Both the position numbers and the translations under genes were made by a program. Under the pieces are notes generated by a model. The model did no database searches, was not told where the DNA came from, and worked only from the letters and a program-made list of their open reading frames with translations. DNA of 45,252 nucleotides from SXOA01 sp051004015 (lineage in GTDB: Bacteria > Planctomycetota > Planctomycetia > Pirellulales > Pirellulaceae), in assembly GCA_051004015.1 (NCBI GenBank), contig JBPCKT010000111.1, positions 1 to 45,252 on the forward strand, read 5' to 3'. Below, one piece after another: positions 7,914 through 15,027 of the stretch. Position 1 is the first letter of the stretch. Each line of letters opens with the position of its first letter.

Positions 7914-9191
7914 ATGTCTTCTGCCGCCGTGTCCCTTTTGCTCCTCGCCGCCGCTGCGGGCCAGATCAACTCGTCCTCCGGCACGATGAAACCGGAGGAG
8001 CTGAAATACCAGCAGCAGGTGTTCAAACAGTGGTGGGAGCAAGACCTGGTGCTCAAGTTCGCGGACCTGCCGGCGGACGGAAAAACGCCCGATTTTCGCA
8101 TTCCCTATGCCGGACACGACTATCCGGACAAAAGCGGTGGCACCATTGGTGCTATGCGCAAGTACGATGCCGCTTTTAACCGCGGCCGGTCCTTGGCGGA
8201 AGAATATGAGCGGCGCGACGTCGGGGCTCATCGCGGCCGTTTCGGCTTCAATAGTGATGCTCCGCCCCGCCGAGGGCTCTTCGGCAGACTTCTCGCCGGC
8301 CGCGACCGCACGCCCGGCTGGTATGGGCACTGCAACGGCTGGACGGCTGCGGCCATTCGCCACGCCGAGCCCGAAAAGAGCGTCACCCGCAATGGCGTGG
8401 TTTTCACTCCGGCCGACATCAAGGGAATGCTCGCCGAAATGTACATGTATTCTCCCACGGAGTTCCTGGGGGGAGAGGACGCCGCCATCAATCCCGCACT
8501 CCTGCATATTGTTCTGACCAATTGGATCGGCCGCGGCTCGCACCCCGTGGGAATGGAATCGGCTCTGGGCGAAGTGGTCATCAACTATCCGATCTACGCC
8601 TACAAGGCCACCATCAGCAAAATCTCCGATAAGCAGTCGGAAGTGAAGATGATGTGCCGCTACACACTCAATACGCCGCAGGAATATCACAAGGGTCCCA
8701 AAAGCACGCAACTGATCTACTTCCACTATGTGCTCGACCTGGACAAGGACGGCGAAATCACTGCCGGCCGCTACTATGGCGACACGCAGATGGTGGACAT
8801 GCTCTGGACCGCGCTCAAGCCCGTGCAGGGTGGTCAGAAGGGGAACGAGCGGGGCAACCCGCACATGGACATCAAGGAAGTCCTGTCGATTTGGCGGGAA
8901 TCCGTTTCCGAGAAGACCCGCAACCAATGGCTGAACGTCGATCCAACCGACGAAGACCGCGTGGTGCTGGAAGAGCCAAAGTCGGAAGTGCCAGCCTCCG
9001 AAACCACGACAGCGCCGGCAGCATCGACCACCACCGCCACTCCAGCAACTGCGCCTGTCCCAACCGCACCTACCCCGGCGGCCGCCACTCCTGCCGCCAC
9101 GTCGCCGGCTGCTGCACCTGCACCCGCTTCGACTCCAGCACCCGCCATAACTCCGCCCGCGACGCCAGTGCCGTCGCGGGATGAAGAGTAA
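7914..9191 (+). CDS. Secreted transglutaminase-elicitor-like protein with Ala/Pro/Thr-rich tail
   Basis: 425 aa from ATG 7914 (GGAG at 7904-7907); a GTG at 7902 is also in frame. A short signal peptide (VSLLLLAAAAG) precedes the mature protein. The core around residues 30-340 contains WYGHCNGWTAAAIRHAEP, with C140 as a candidate thiol nucleophile, then FTPADIKGMLAEMY, LLHIVLTNWIGRGSHPVGME and EVVINYPIYAYKA. This order resembles the TGase_elicitor family (PF16683 type, related to the Phytophthora GP42 transglutaminase), found in some bacteria. If right, it would cross-link or modify proteins through a Cys-His pair outside the cell. From about residue 355 the chain is Ala/Pro/Thr-rich, probably a flexible wall-spanning linker. 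The family call is from memory of motifs and is tentative; that it is a real secreted protein is secure. Confidence 0.7.
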   Translation: MSSAAVSLLLLAAAAGQINSSSGTMKPEELKYQQQVFKQWWEQDLVLKFADLPADGKTPDFRIPYAGHDYPDKSGGTIGAMRKYDAAFNRGRSLAEEYERRDVGAHRGRFGFNSDAPPRRGLFGRLLAGRDRTPGWYGHCNGWTAAAIRHAEPEKSVTRNGVVFTPADIKGMLAEMYMYSPTEFLGGEDAAINPALLHIVLTNWIGRGSHPVGMESALGEVVINYPIYAYKATISKISDKQSEVKMMCRYTLNTPQEYHKGPKSTQLIYFHYVLDLDKDGEITAGRYYGDTQMVDMLWTALKPVQGGQKGNERGNPHMDIKEVLSIWRESVSEKTRNQWLNVDPTDEDRVVLEEPKSEVPASETTTAPAASTTTATPATAPVPTAPTPAAATPAATSPAAAPAPASTPAPAITPPATPVPSRDEE

Positions 9192-9238
9192 CGACGCCGC
9201 GTCATGGCGACTGCTCGCAGAGGCGGCAGCGCGCCACT

Positions 9239-9421
9239 TCAGCGACCAGACTGATAGACGTGCTGGCCGCGGAACGGCGGCAGTGCGCGATGGAAAATAA
9301 CGGGCGCTCGTCGCGTGTGGACGACTTGGCCCCCACCTCCCCGATACTGACGCGCTTGCACAGCCAGAGGCGTGCAGAGCGAGGCGACGACAAGAATTAC
9401 GGCCGTAATTGCGTTCTTCAT
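9239..9421 (-). CDS. Very small secreted protein, unknown function
   Basis: 60 aa, starting at ATG 9421 with AGGAG (complement of 9429-9433) 7 nt upstream. MKNAITAVILVVASLCTPLA followed by VQA is a convincing signal peptide, leaving a basic mature part of about 37 residues beginning RQYRGGGG. No known domain. It converges with the transglutaminase-like gene and is divergent from the small gene at 9554, with a sigma-54-like element in front. The signal peptide plus RBS make it likely real despite its size. Confidence 0.6.
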   Translation of the reverse strand: MKNAITAVILVVASLCTPLAVQARQYRGGGGQVVHTRRAPVIFHRALPPFRGQHVYQSGR

Positions 9422-9470
9422 GATGCTTCTCCTGTTCAAGGGTGTGGATCAACTGGACCGGGAATCAAAT

Positions 9471-9486
9471 AGCAAAATGCGCGCCT
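9471..9486 (-). promoter_or_regulatory. Weak sigma-54-like promoter for the small secreted protein
   Basis: On the minus strand AGGCGC, five bases, TTGC give GG-N10-GC spacing (GG at 9485-9484, GC at 9473-9472), about 50 nt upstream of the ATG at 9421. The -24 element matches TGGCAC at only four of six positions, so this is tentative. Confidence 0.35.
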
Positions 9487-9505
9487 CCAGCATTTTGGAT
9501 CGGTC

Positions 9506-9520
9506 TGGCCCGCTGTTTGC
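9506..9520 (+). promoter_or_regulatory. Sigma-54-like promoter for the 68-aa protein
   Basis: TGGCCC (9506-9511), five bases, TTGC (9517-9520) gives GG-N10-GC spacing with one mismatch to TGGCAC-N5-TTGC. It is 33 bp before the ATG at 9554 and upstream of the RBS AGGAGG, the same layout as at 6904-6959. Confidence 0.55.
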
Positions 9521-9553
9521 ATTCATTCCGGGACAAAACAGGAGGAATGAATC

Positions 9554-9760
9554 ATGGTGATGGCCGCAAAACCCGAAATCAACGACGTGCTGTGGGAATG
9601 CTTGGATGTCTGCTCAGACTCGCGCAATCCCCTCGACAGCCTGAATAGCTTCGTCCAGGATCTCCGCCGCAGCCGGCAGTGGAGCCGCCGTGAAATCGAT
9701 GAAGTGGAGTCGACCGCCAAGATGCTGGTCTTCCGCAACTGCGACCCAAGCTGGCGGTAG
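9554..9760 (+). CDS. Small cytoplasmic protein of unknown function
   Basis: 68 aa from ATG 9554, with a full AGGAGG at 9540-9545, 8 nt upstream. No signal peptide or membrane segment; the sequence is charged and helical (SLNSFVQDLRRSRQWSRREIDEVEST) with three Cys residues. I do not recognise it. It has a sigma-54-like promoter at 9506-9520, as does the 114-aa protein at 6959, so the two may belong to one regulon. The stop lies 1 bp from the end of the convergent MFS gene. Confidence 0.6.
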   Translation: MVMAAKPEINDVLWECLDVCSDSRNPLDSLNSFVQDLRRSRQWSRREIDEVESTAKMLVFRNCDPSWR

Positions 9761-9761
9761 A

Positions 9762-11132
9762 TCACGGAAGGAGCGGACTACTTTCTCTCTTCTTTCCCTC
9801 TTCCAGCTCCACCGGCACCGAGCGGTAGCATCCCCAAAGTATCGCGGCAACGAGCAGCGCCGCGACGAAGACGTACAGCGCCGGATCCCACTGTTCGCGG
9901 CCGACGAACCCCCACGCCTTGCGCAGGTCAACGAACCTGCCGATGAAAAACTGGGAAGCCAGGGCCCCCACCACTCCCATCATATTCAGCAGTCCAAAGA
10001 GCGAACCCACGTGCTTTCCGCTGATCTTAATGGCGCACGTCCACCAGGTGGGCAGGACCAGAAAGGCGGCCAGGCAGGAGAGTGCCGCCAGCGCTGCCGT
10101 GGCTGCCGGCGACTGGCAGAAAATGCCCAGAAATAGAAATAGCGCCGCGAGCGCGAAACAGCCTGAGCCCAGACAACGGCGTGCGAGGTCAATGTCCGGA
10201 TATCGCCGCACCAGCCAGTCCGCGACGAAACCTCCCGCAATCGTGCCGATGGCAGATCCCGCGAGCACCAGCGAAGTGAGTTTGCCGGCCGTCACTTCTT
10301 CCACGCCCCGCCCGGACATCAGGTAATCGCCGAACCAGGAAAAGTAGAAATAGGAATTGAATGCCGAGCAGGTGATGATGGTCCCCAGAATCCAGATACT
10401 GGGGTTTGTCAGCACGAGGCCCCAGGGTACTGCTTCATGCTGCGCCGGCGGGCGGGATGCGGAGGCCCGGATCACGGCCAATTCTCCCGGTGTCACCGCC
10501 GGGTGTTCAGCGGGGTCGTCCCGGAACCAGAGCCAGAACGCGACCGCCCAGAAGATCCCCACCGCGCCAAAGATCGGAAACGTCGCCCGCCACCCGAGGT
10601 ACTTGATGAGATACGCCGCCAGCGTCGGGGCCAGCACCCCTCCCAGTTGTCCGGCAGTCATCACAAATCCCTGCGCCCGGCCGCGCTCGTTATCGGGAAA
10701 CCAGCGGGAGAGGACCCGGGCCACATTCGGATACGCGCCCGCTTCCCCCGCCCCGAACAGGAACCGTACCAAAAGCAGCGAATAGAGACCCCACGCCGCG
10801 CCGGTGAGGGCCGTGAAGATCGACCAGCAGACCGTAATTCGCACCAGCACCTTCCTCGCGCCGATGCGGTCCCCCCAGCGGCCGGTCGGAATCTCGAACA
10901 GCCCGTATGCCAGCGTGAAGGCCATCATTACATAGCTCATCTGGGTCTTGTCGAGCGTGAACTCCTTCTGGATCGCCTTGACCGCTTGGGACATGCAAAT
11001 CCGATCCAGGTAGAGCACCCCCGCCAGCAGGCAAAGAAAGCCAAGCACGACGAAGCGAGCGTGGGACAATCGCCCAGACGTATCTGCGTAATCGCCTTGA
11101 ATCTGCGGACTCTGGTACGGGTTGGTCGTCAT
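9762..11132 (-). CDS. MFS transporter, anion:cation symporter (sugar-acid/glucarate) type
   Basis: 456 aa from ATG 11132 (MTTNPYQSPQIQGDY, a start common in planctomycete proteins). The longer frame to 11351 encodes an Arg-rich extension that overlaps the divergent neighbour and is rejected. About 12 membrane segments. N-terminal half: LCLLAGVLYLDRICMSQAV and EIPTGRWGDRIGARKVLVR, the MFS G-x-x-x-D-R-x-G-R/A-R/K loop motif, plus VRFLFGAGEAGAYPNVAR, typical of the anion:cation symporter family (hexuronate, glucarate, 4-hydroxyphenylacetate). The gene is divergent from an amidohydrolase with 47 bp between, and an enolase-superfamily enzyme and a KDG-dehydratase-like enzyme lie downstream of that. 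This context suggests uptake of a sugar acid or related carboxylate. The exact substrate is inference. Confidence 0.85.
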   Translation of the reverse strand: MTTNPYQSPQIQGDYADTSGRLSHARFVVLGFLCLLAGVLYLDRICMSQAVKAIQKEFTLDKTQMSYVMMAFTLAYGLFEIPTGRWGDRIGARKVLVRITVCWSIFTALTGAAWGLYSLLLVRFLFGAGEAGAYPNVARVLSRWFPDNERGRAQGFVMTAGQLGGVLAPTLAAYLIKYLGWRATFPIFGAVGIFWAVAFWLWFRDDPAEHPAVTPGELAVIRASASRPPAQHEAVPWGLVLTNPSIWILGTIITCSAFNSYFYFSWFGDYLMSGRGVEEVTAGKLTSLVLAGSAIGTIAGGFVADWLVRRYPDIDLARRCLGSGCFALAALFLFLGIFCQSPAATAALAALSCLAAFLVLPTWWTCAIKISGKHVGSLFGLLNMMGVVGALASQFFIGRFVDLRKAWGFVGREQWDPALYVFVAALLVAAILWGCYRSVPVELEEGKKRESSPLLP

Positions 11133-11179
11133 CGATGAGCCTGACTGTATTCGCCCGTCGAACAAGATACAATCGCGCC

Positions 11180-12076
11180 ATGCTGCTCGATACGCATACC
11201 AACTTGATGTGGTATCCCGAACATCTCTCGGACGAATTCGTGCAGTACGCCTGGGAAGCCAAGCAGGCCAAAATGAAGCTCTCCCCCGACGTCTACTTCG
11301 CCGGCGCGGAAACGAGCCAGAACAACGCCTTCGACTCCCGCCCCGACGCACTTTTGGCGGCGACTAAAGAGTGTGACAAGGTCATCGTGTTCGGAATTCA
11401 AGCTCCCTTTTGCGGCATCCGAGCCGACCAGGAATTGATCGCCGCCTTCGTGAAGGAGCACTCGGACCGCTTCGTCGGCTGGTGCTCGGTCGACCCCGGC
11501 GATCCCGATTGCGTGCGTAAGCTGGCCTACTACGTGAATGACCTTGGTTTCCGGGGGCTGAAGGTTTCTCCTATCTATCAGAACTGGGACCCGCAGGACC
11601 CGCGGCATATAGGGCTTTTCAAGAAGGCCGAGCAGTTCGGAATTCCGGTGAACATCCATCAGGGAACCAGCTTCGTCAGGCCCGGCCCGCTAAAATATGC
11701 GAACCCGATCCTGCTGGAAGACATCGCCATTGCCTGTCCCGACCTTCGCATCATCATCGCTCATATGGGGCACCCCTGGGAAACCGAGTGCGTCGTCCTC
11801 ATCCGCAAGCACCCCAACCTCTACGCCAACATCTCCGCCCTGCACTACCGCCCCTGGCGGCACTGGCAAGCGTTCATGACCGCTATCGAATACGGCGTCG
11901 AGCACAAGCTCCTTTTTGGCTCTGACTTTCCCTCCGCTACGCCGGCACAAGTCATCGCCGGTCAGTGGAAGGTCAATAACATCGTCGCGGGTACGAATTT
12001 CCCAAAAATCCCCGACGAGACCATCCACAACATCATTTACGAGAATTGGAAACGGGCGTTGCCCGAATACCTCTAA
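11180..12076 (+). CDS. Amidohydrolase (Amidohydro_2-type TIM barrel) with altered metal motif
   Basis: 298 aa from ATG 11180; an upstream in-frame start at 11135 has no RBS. The fold is the amidohydrolase_2 barrel: N-terminal MLLDTHTN, GFRGLKVSP, IPVNIHQG (H160), IIIAHMGHPW (H195) and LLFGSDFP (D249). The usual N-terminal metal pair H-x-H is replaced here by H6-x-N8, so metal dependence may differ from the family norm. Members hydrolyse or decarboxylate small cyclic or carboxylated substrates, including lactones. Placed between a divergent MFS transporter and an enolase-superfamily gene, it could be a lactonase or hydrolase in a sugar-acid pathway. A hairpin-rich repeat separates it from the next gene by 93 bp. 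Confidence 0.8.
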   Translation: MLLDTHTNLMWYPEHLSDEFVQYAWEAKQAKMKLSPDVYFAGAETSQNNAFDSRPDALLAATKECDKVIVFGIQAPFCGIRADQELIAAFVKEHSDRFVGWCSVDPGDPDCVRKLAYYVNDLGFRGLKVSPIYQNWDPQDPRHIGLFKKAEQFGIPVNIHQGTSFVRPGPLKYANPILLEDIAIACPDLRIIIAHMGHPWETECVVLIRKHPNLYANISALHYRPWRHWQAFMTAIEYGVEHKLLFGSDFPSATPAQVIAGQWKVNNIVAGTNFPKIPDETIHNIIYENWKRALPEYL

Positions 12077-12168
12077 GGCGAGCGGCCAGCGTAAGCTGCC
12101 CGGTAGTATCGCTAGCCATAACATCCCGGTAGCCACATCACCGGGAGGCTCACGCCTCCCGCTCGCCT
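12076..12168. repeat. Composite intergenic inverted repeat
   Basis: Outer arms AGGCGAGCGG (12076-12085) and CCGCTCGCCT (12159-12168) are perfect 10-bp inverse complements. Inside the right part, CGGGAGGC-TCAC-GCCTCCCG (12142-12149 / 12154-12161) forms an 8-bp hairpin. A direct repeat CCCGGTAG also occurs twice. The element fills the whole gap, starting at the amidohydrolase stop and ending 1 bp before the next ATG. It looks like a dispersed REP/MITE-like repeat. Confidence 0.6.
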
Positions 12169-12169
12169 A

Positions 12170-13282
12170 ATGAAAATCACCCGCATCGAAGCAATTCCCG
12201 TCCGCGTCCCACTCAAGAAGGGCATGAGCACCAAGACGGCTCATGGGGAGCATGTCGTGACCGAGATCGTCATCATCCGCGTACATACGGATGAGGGACT
12301 TGTCGGCCTGGGGGAAGCGACCGTAGCCGTGCGCTGGACCGGCGAGACCAGCCAGAGCTGCGTCTGCCTCATGGAGAAGATTATCGAGCCCGCGCTGGTG
12401 GGAACGAACCCGCTGGCCATCACGCTGGCCCGGCAGACGATGGACGTGGCGGTCAAGCTCAACCCGTTCACGAAAGCCGGCGTGGAAATGGCCCTTTGGG
12501 ACATCGCGGGCAAAGCAGCGGGGATGCCGGTCTATCAACTGCTCGGCGGCAAGGTGCGGGACACCGCCCGCATCAAGATGGTGGTCGGGGCGTTCGACAT
12601 TCCCCGTGTCCGCAGCCTGGCCCAGCAGTTTCTGGAGTGGGGCGTGACCTGCATCAAGGTGAAGACGGGACTCGTTCCGGAGGAAGACGTGGCCCGGGTC
12701 CGAGCAGTGCGCGAGCTCGCCGGTCCAAACCTTCCCATCACCATCGACTCCAACTGCGGCTGGACGGTGACGACGGCGAAACAGACCCTGCGGAAGCTGG
12801 CGGACCTCGGCGTCACGGTCGCCGAGCAGCCGATTCCCCCGGATGACCCGGCGGCGATGGCGGAAGTCCGCCGGGACACAACCATTCCGATCATGGCGGA
12901 CGAAAGCGTTTTCACGCTCCATGACGCCTGGCAACTGACCACCGCGCGGGCCTGTGACATTCTCAGCATCTATCCTGGCAAGCACTGCGGCATCGCGGGG
13001 AGCGTGGAAATCGCTCATGTCGCTCGGGCCGCCGGCCTCAAATGCGCCATCGGCAGCAACCTGGAACTTGGCATCGGCACTGCCGCCATGTTGCACGTCG
13101 CCGCCGCCCTGCCGGAAGTCGACAGCGAGCTCTGCCCCGCCGACCTCATCGGCCCCCTCTATCACGAAGCCGACCTGCTGACAGAGCCGCTTTCCCTAGG
13201 GCCCGCGGTGGCCAAAGTGCCGGACGGGCCGGGGCTGGGGGTGGAGTTGGATGAAGCGCAGTTGAGAAAGTATCGGGCCTGA
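12170..13282 (+). CDS. Mandelate racemase / muconate lactonizing enzyme family protein (enolase superfamily)
   Basis: 370 aa, normal length. The N-terminal capping domain (MKITRIEAIPVRVPL, THDEG-like loop, GLGEAT) is followed by the barrel. Catalytic features: K163-x-K165 in CIKVKTG, metal ligands D193 (TIDSN), E219 (VAEQP) and D244 (MADES), and K271 (SIYPGKHCG). The K-x-K plus later Lys arrangement is that of the muconate-lactonizing-enzyme subgroup (cycloisomerases, OSBS, epimerases) more than of the MR or glucarate dehydratase subgroups. Neighbours (MFS transporter, amidohydrolase, KDG-dehydratase-like gene) suggest acid-sugar or lactone metabolism, but specificity cannot be read. No Shine-Dalgarno is visible because the composite repeat runs up to the start codon. 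Confidence 0.88.
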   Translation: MKITRIEAIPVRVPLKKGMSTKTAHGEHVVTEIVIIRVHTDEGLVGLGEATVAVRWTGETSQSCVCLMEKIIEPALVGTNPLAITLARQTMDVAVKLNPFTKAGVEMALWDIAGKAAGMPVYQLLGGKVRDTARIKMVVGAFDIPRVRSLAQQFLEWGVTCIKVKTGLVPEEDVARVRAVRELAGPNLPITIDSNCGWTVTTAKQTLRKLADLGVTVAEQPIPPDDPAAMAEVRRDTTIPIMADESVFTLHDAWQLTTARACDILSIYPGKHCGIAGSVEIAHVARAAGLKCAIGSNLELGIGTAAMLHVAAALPEVDSELCPADLIGPLYHEADLLTEPLSLGPAVAKVPDGPGLGVELDEAQLRKYRA

Positions 13283-13287
13283 ATCGA

Positions 13288-13299
13288 CCCCCCCCCCCC
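13288..13299 (+). repeat. Homopolymer run of 12 C
   Basis: Twelve consecutive C residues lie 6 nt after the enolase-superfamily stop codon. Such a tract is prone to slippage and to sequencing error. A second run of nine C lies at 37874-37882. Confidence 0.8.
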
Positions 13300-13331
13300 G
13301 AAATGCGCGACGATGCCAAGTTCGATTTTTT

Positions 13332-13369
13332 GATAATTATCTAGTCTTTTCACCTCGGATAGCTTATCC
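13332..13369. promoter_or_regulatory. Two GATA...TATC palindromes upstream of lipoprotein gene
   Basis: GATAATTATC (13332-13341) is a perfect 10-bp palindrome, and GGATA-GCT-TATCC (13357-13369) is a 5-bp-arm palindrome sharing the GATA/TATC half-sites. The stretch is AT-rich against a GC-rich background. It could be the promoter and operator of the gene at 13409. No regulator is identifiable. Confidence 0.35.
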
Positions 13370-13408
13370 TCATTCTGCTAGGCTGTGATTACGGTCAAGC
13401 GCCTTCGC

Positions 13409-13900
13409 ATGGGGGGGAGGGGGAGTTTTGGCGTGGCGGTTCCGTGTTTGCAATTCTCGCGGCGGTTGATGTTACTGGCGCTTGTCGCCGGCTGCCTGGG
13501 CTGCGGCACGCCCGGCGAGTCGAATCGCGAGAGAGAGGACTCGGGCCTCAAGCCACTGGCGATTTTCTACGGCCGCTTTGTCCCGCAACATCAGGGTAAG
13601 CCCCCCAAGGATGAGGCCGAGTTCAAGGCCTATCTCAAAGAGCCGCAGAACGCGGAAGAACTGAAAGAGACATTCAACATTGCCGATATCGAAGCAATGT
13701 TCATTTCCAGTCGGGATAAGAAGCCGTATATTGTGATTTACGGGCCGACTTCCGGCGAAGGACCCGCGGGCGCGCCGGTGGTGGCCTATGAGCAGATCGG
13801 ACTGGAAGGGAAGCGTTTCGTCGCCAGCACCATGGGCGCGGTGGAGGAAGTGGATGAAGCGCGGTTCAAGCAGATGTTGGCTCCCACTCCTGCCGAATAA
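13409..13900 (+). CDS. Small predicted lipoprotein of unknown function
   Basis: About 163 aa from ATG 13409; GTG 13385 and ATG 13469 are also possible and none has a clear RBS. A twin-Arg-containing n-region (FSRRLMLLALVAGCLGCG) leads into a lipobox V-A-G-C, so the protein is probably lipid-anchored. The mature part (about 125 residues) is hydrophilic and compact: LAIFYGRFVPQHQGKPPKDE, EAEFKAYLKE, KKPYIVIYGP, PVVAYEQIG, and a C-terminal EVDEARFKQML. Similar short lipoproteins are often found next to DUF1559 genes in planctomycetes, as here (DUF1559 gene 115 bp downstream). I recognise no function. Confidence 0.75.
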   Translation: MGGRGSFGVAVPCLQFSRRLMLLALVAGCLGCGTPGESNREREDSGLKPLAIFYGRFVPQHQGKPPKDEAEFKAYLKEPQNAEELKETFNIADIEAMFISSRDKKPYIVIYGPTSGEGPAGAPVVAYEQIGLEGKRFVASTMGAVEEVDEARFKQMLAPTPAE

Positions 13901-14015
13901 TTCGCAACTTTGAAGAGGTTCTGATTTTTATTTGAAGTTATGCAGCGCAACATATAAGTAGTTTCCAAGGTCGTCATTGGGCGACTCAGCCTGGCAATCT
14001 CATTGGGTGAATTCC

Positions 14016-15026
14016 ATGAATCCGTCTCACATTCGTGTCCGGCGAGCCTTTACGCTCGTCGAATTGCTCGTGGTCATTGCCATCATTGGAGTTCTCGTAG
14101 CGCTCCTCTTGCCGGCAGTTCAATTCGCGCGGGAGGCCGCCCGGCGCATTAAGTGCGCCAACAGCTTGCGGCAGATCGGGATCGGCATCCACACCCATCA
14201 CGACACCCTCCGCGTGCTCCCCACGGGCGGAGATATGCCCTGGCCCCAGATCTACAACTACATGACGAGTTACGGCGAGTTGTACGGCCCGGACAAGCAA
14301 GGCATGGGGTGGGCCTTCCAAGTTCTGCCCTATATGGAAGGCAACACCGTTCATGGTCAGAGGGCCGCCACCAATGTGCAGACCCAAACAAACATCGAGC
14401 GCTCTCTCATGGCGGACTATTTCTGCCCGTCCCGGCGGCGGAATGCCCGCCAACAACTGCGGATTCTCATGGACTATGCCGCTTCCACGCCGTCCGACAA
14501 TCTTCGCCTCGATAATACGTCCTCGCTGCAATTCAATTCTTTCTTTAAGGGGAGTAACGCCCACGACATTGCTACCTCTAAAAATCGGAACTATTTCGGC
14601 GTCATCATCCGTACCAATTGGGATTGGCGGACGAAGCAAGAAGTTGGCTCTGATCCGCCGCTGAGCATGGGAGGGATCCAGGATGGCACCAGCAATACGA
14701 TGATGCTCGGCGAGAAACGCCTGATTCCCTCCCAATACGAATCCGGTGCCTGGCATGATGACCGCGGCTGGACCGACGGCTGGGATCCGGATACTCTCCG
14801 GCTCACCTCGGCCCCCTTGGGGTCGGACAGGTTGGCCCAGCGCGACCAGGACACCGGCACCGTCGGCGACATCGGCTACCACTTCGGCTCGGCCCACCCC
14901 AACGGACTCAATGTCTGTTTCGCGGATGCCTCGGTGAAGTTCATTCCTTTCATCACGGACCGGAACAACTTCAACCGCTGGGGGCACCGCCAGGACAACA
15001 GAGTGACCACCGCGACCAGCAATTAG
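14016..15026 (+). CDS. DUF1559 protein with type IV pilin-like N-terminus
   Basis: 336 aa from ATG 14016 (MNPSHIRVRRAFTLVELLVV); an in-frame start at 13977 adds 13 residues of little sense. RRAFTLVELLVVIAIIGVLV is a prepilin N-methylation/cleavage motif, with cleavage expected before F or after A. It is followed by the DUF1559 start ALLLPAVQFAREAARRIKC and NSLRQIGIG. The C-terminus has the H-x9-D processing-associated segment SAHPNGLNVCFADASVKF. DUF1559 proteins are strongly expanded in planctomycetes, usually with many paralogues, and are thought to be pseudopilin-like surface or secretion components. The stop codon is 1 bp before the next gene, implying co-transcription with a metabolic enzyme. 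Confidence 0.93.
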   Translation: MNPSHIRVRRAFTLVELLVVIAIIGVLVALLLPAVQFAREAARRIKCANSLRQIGIGIHTHHDTLRVLPTGGDMPWPQIYNYMTSYGELYGPDKQGMGWAFQVLPYMEGNTVHGQRAATNVQTQTNIERSLMADYFCPSRRRNARQQLRILMDYAASTPSDNLRLDNTSSLQFNSFFKGSNAHDIATSKNRNYFGVIIRTNWDWRTKQEVGSDPPLSMGGIQDGTSNTMMLGEKRLIPSQYESGAWHDDRGWTDGWDPDTLRLTSAPLGSDRLAQRDQDTGTVGDIGYHFGSAHPNGLNVCFADASVKFIPFITDRNNFNRWGHRQDNRVTTATSN

Positions 15027-15027
15027 C

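Noticed and set aside
7776..9452. 558-codon minus-strand ORF
   Set aside because: Antisense shadow of the transglutaminase-like gene; low-complexity Arg/Gly/Ser sequence, no domain, overlaps a gene with signal peptide and RBS.
9762..11351. 529-aa form of the MFS protein
   Set aside because: The extra 73 N-terminal residues are Arg-rich, overlap the divergent amidohydrolase start and precede a normal MTTNPYQSP start.
14000..14016. TGGCAATCTCATTGG as a sigma-54 site before the DUF1559 gene
   Set aside because: The -12 element has GG rather than GC at the required position and lies too close to the start codon.
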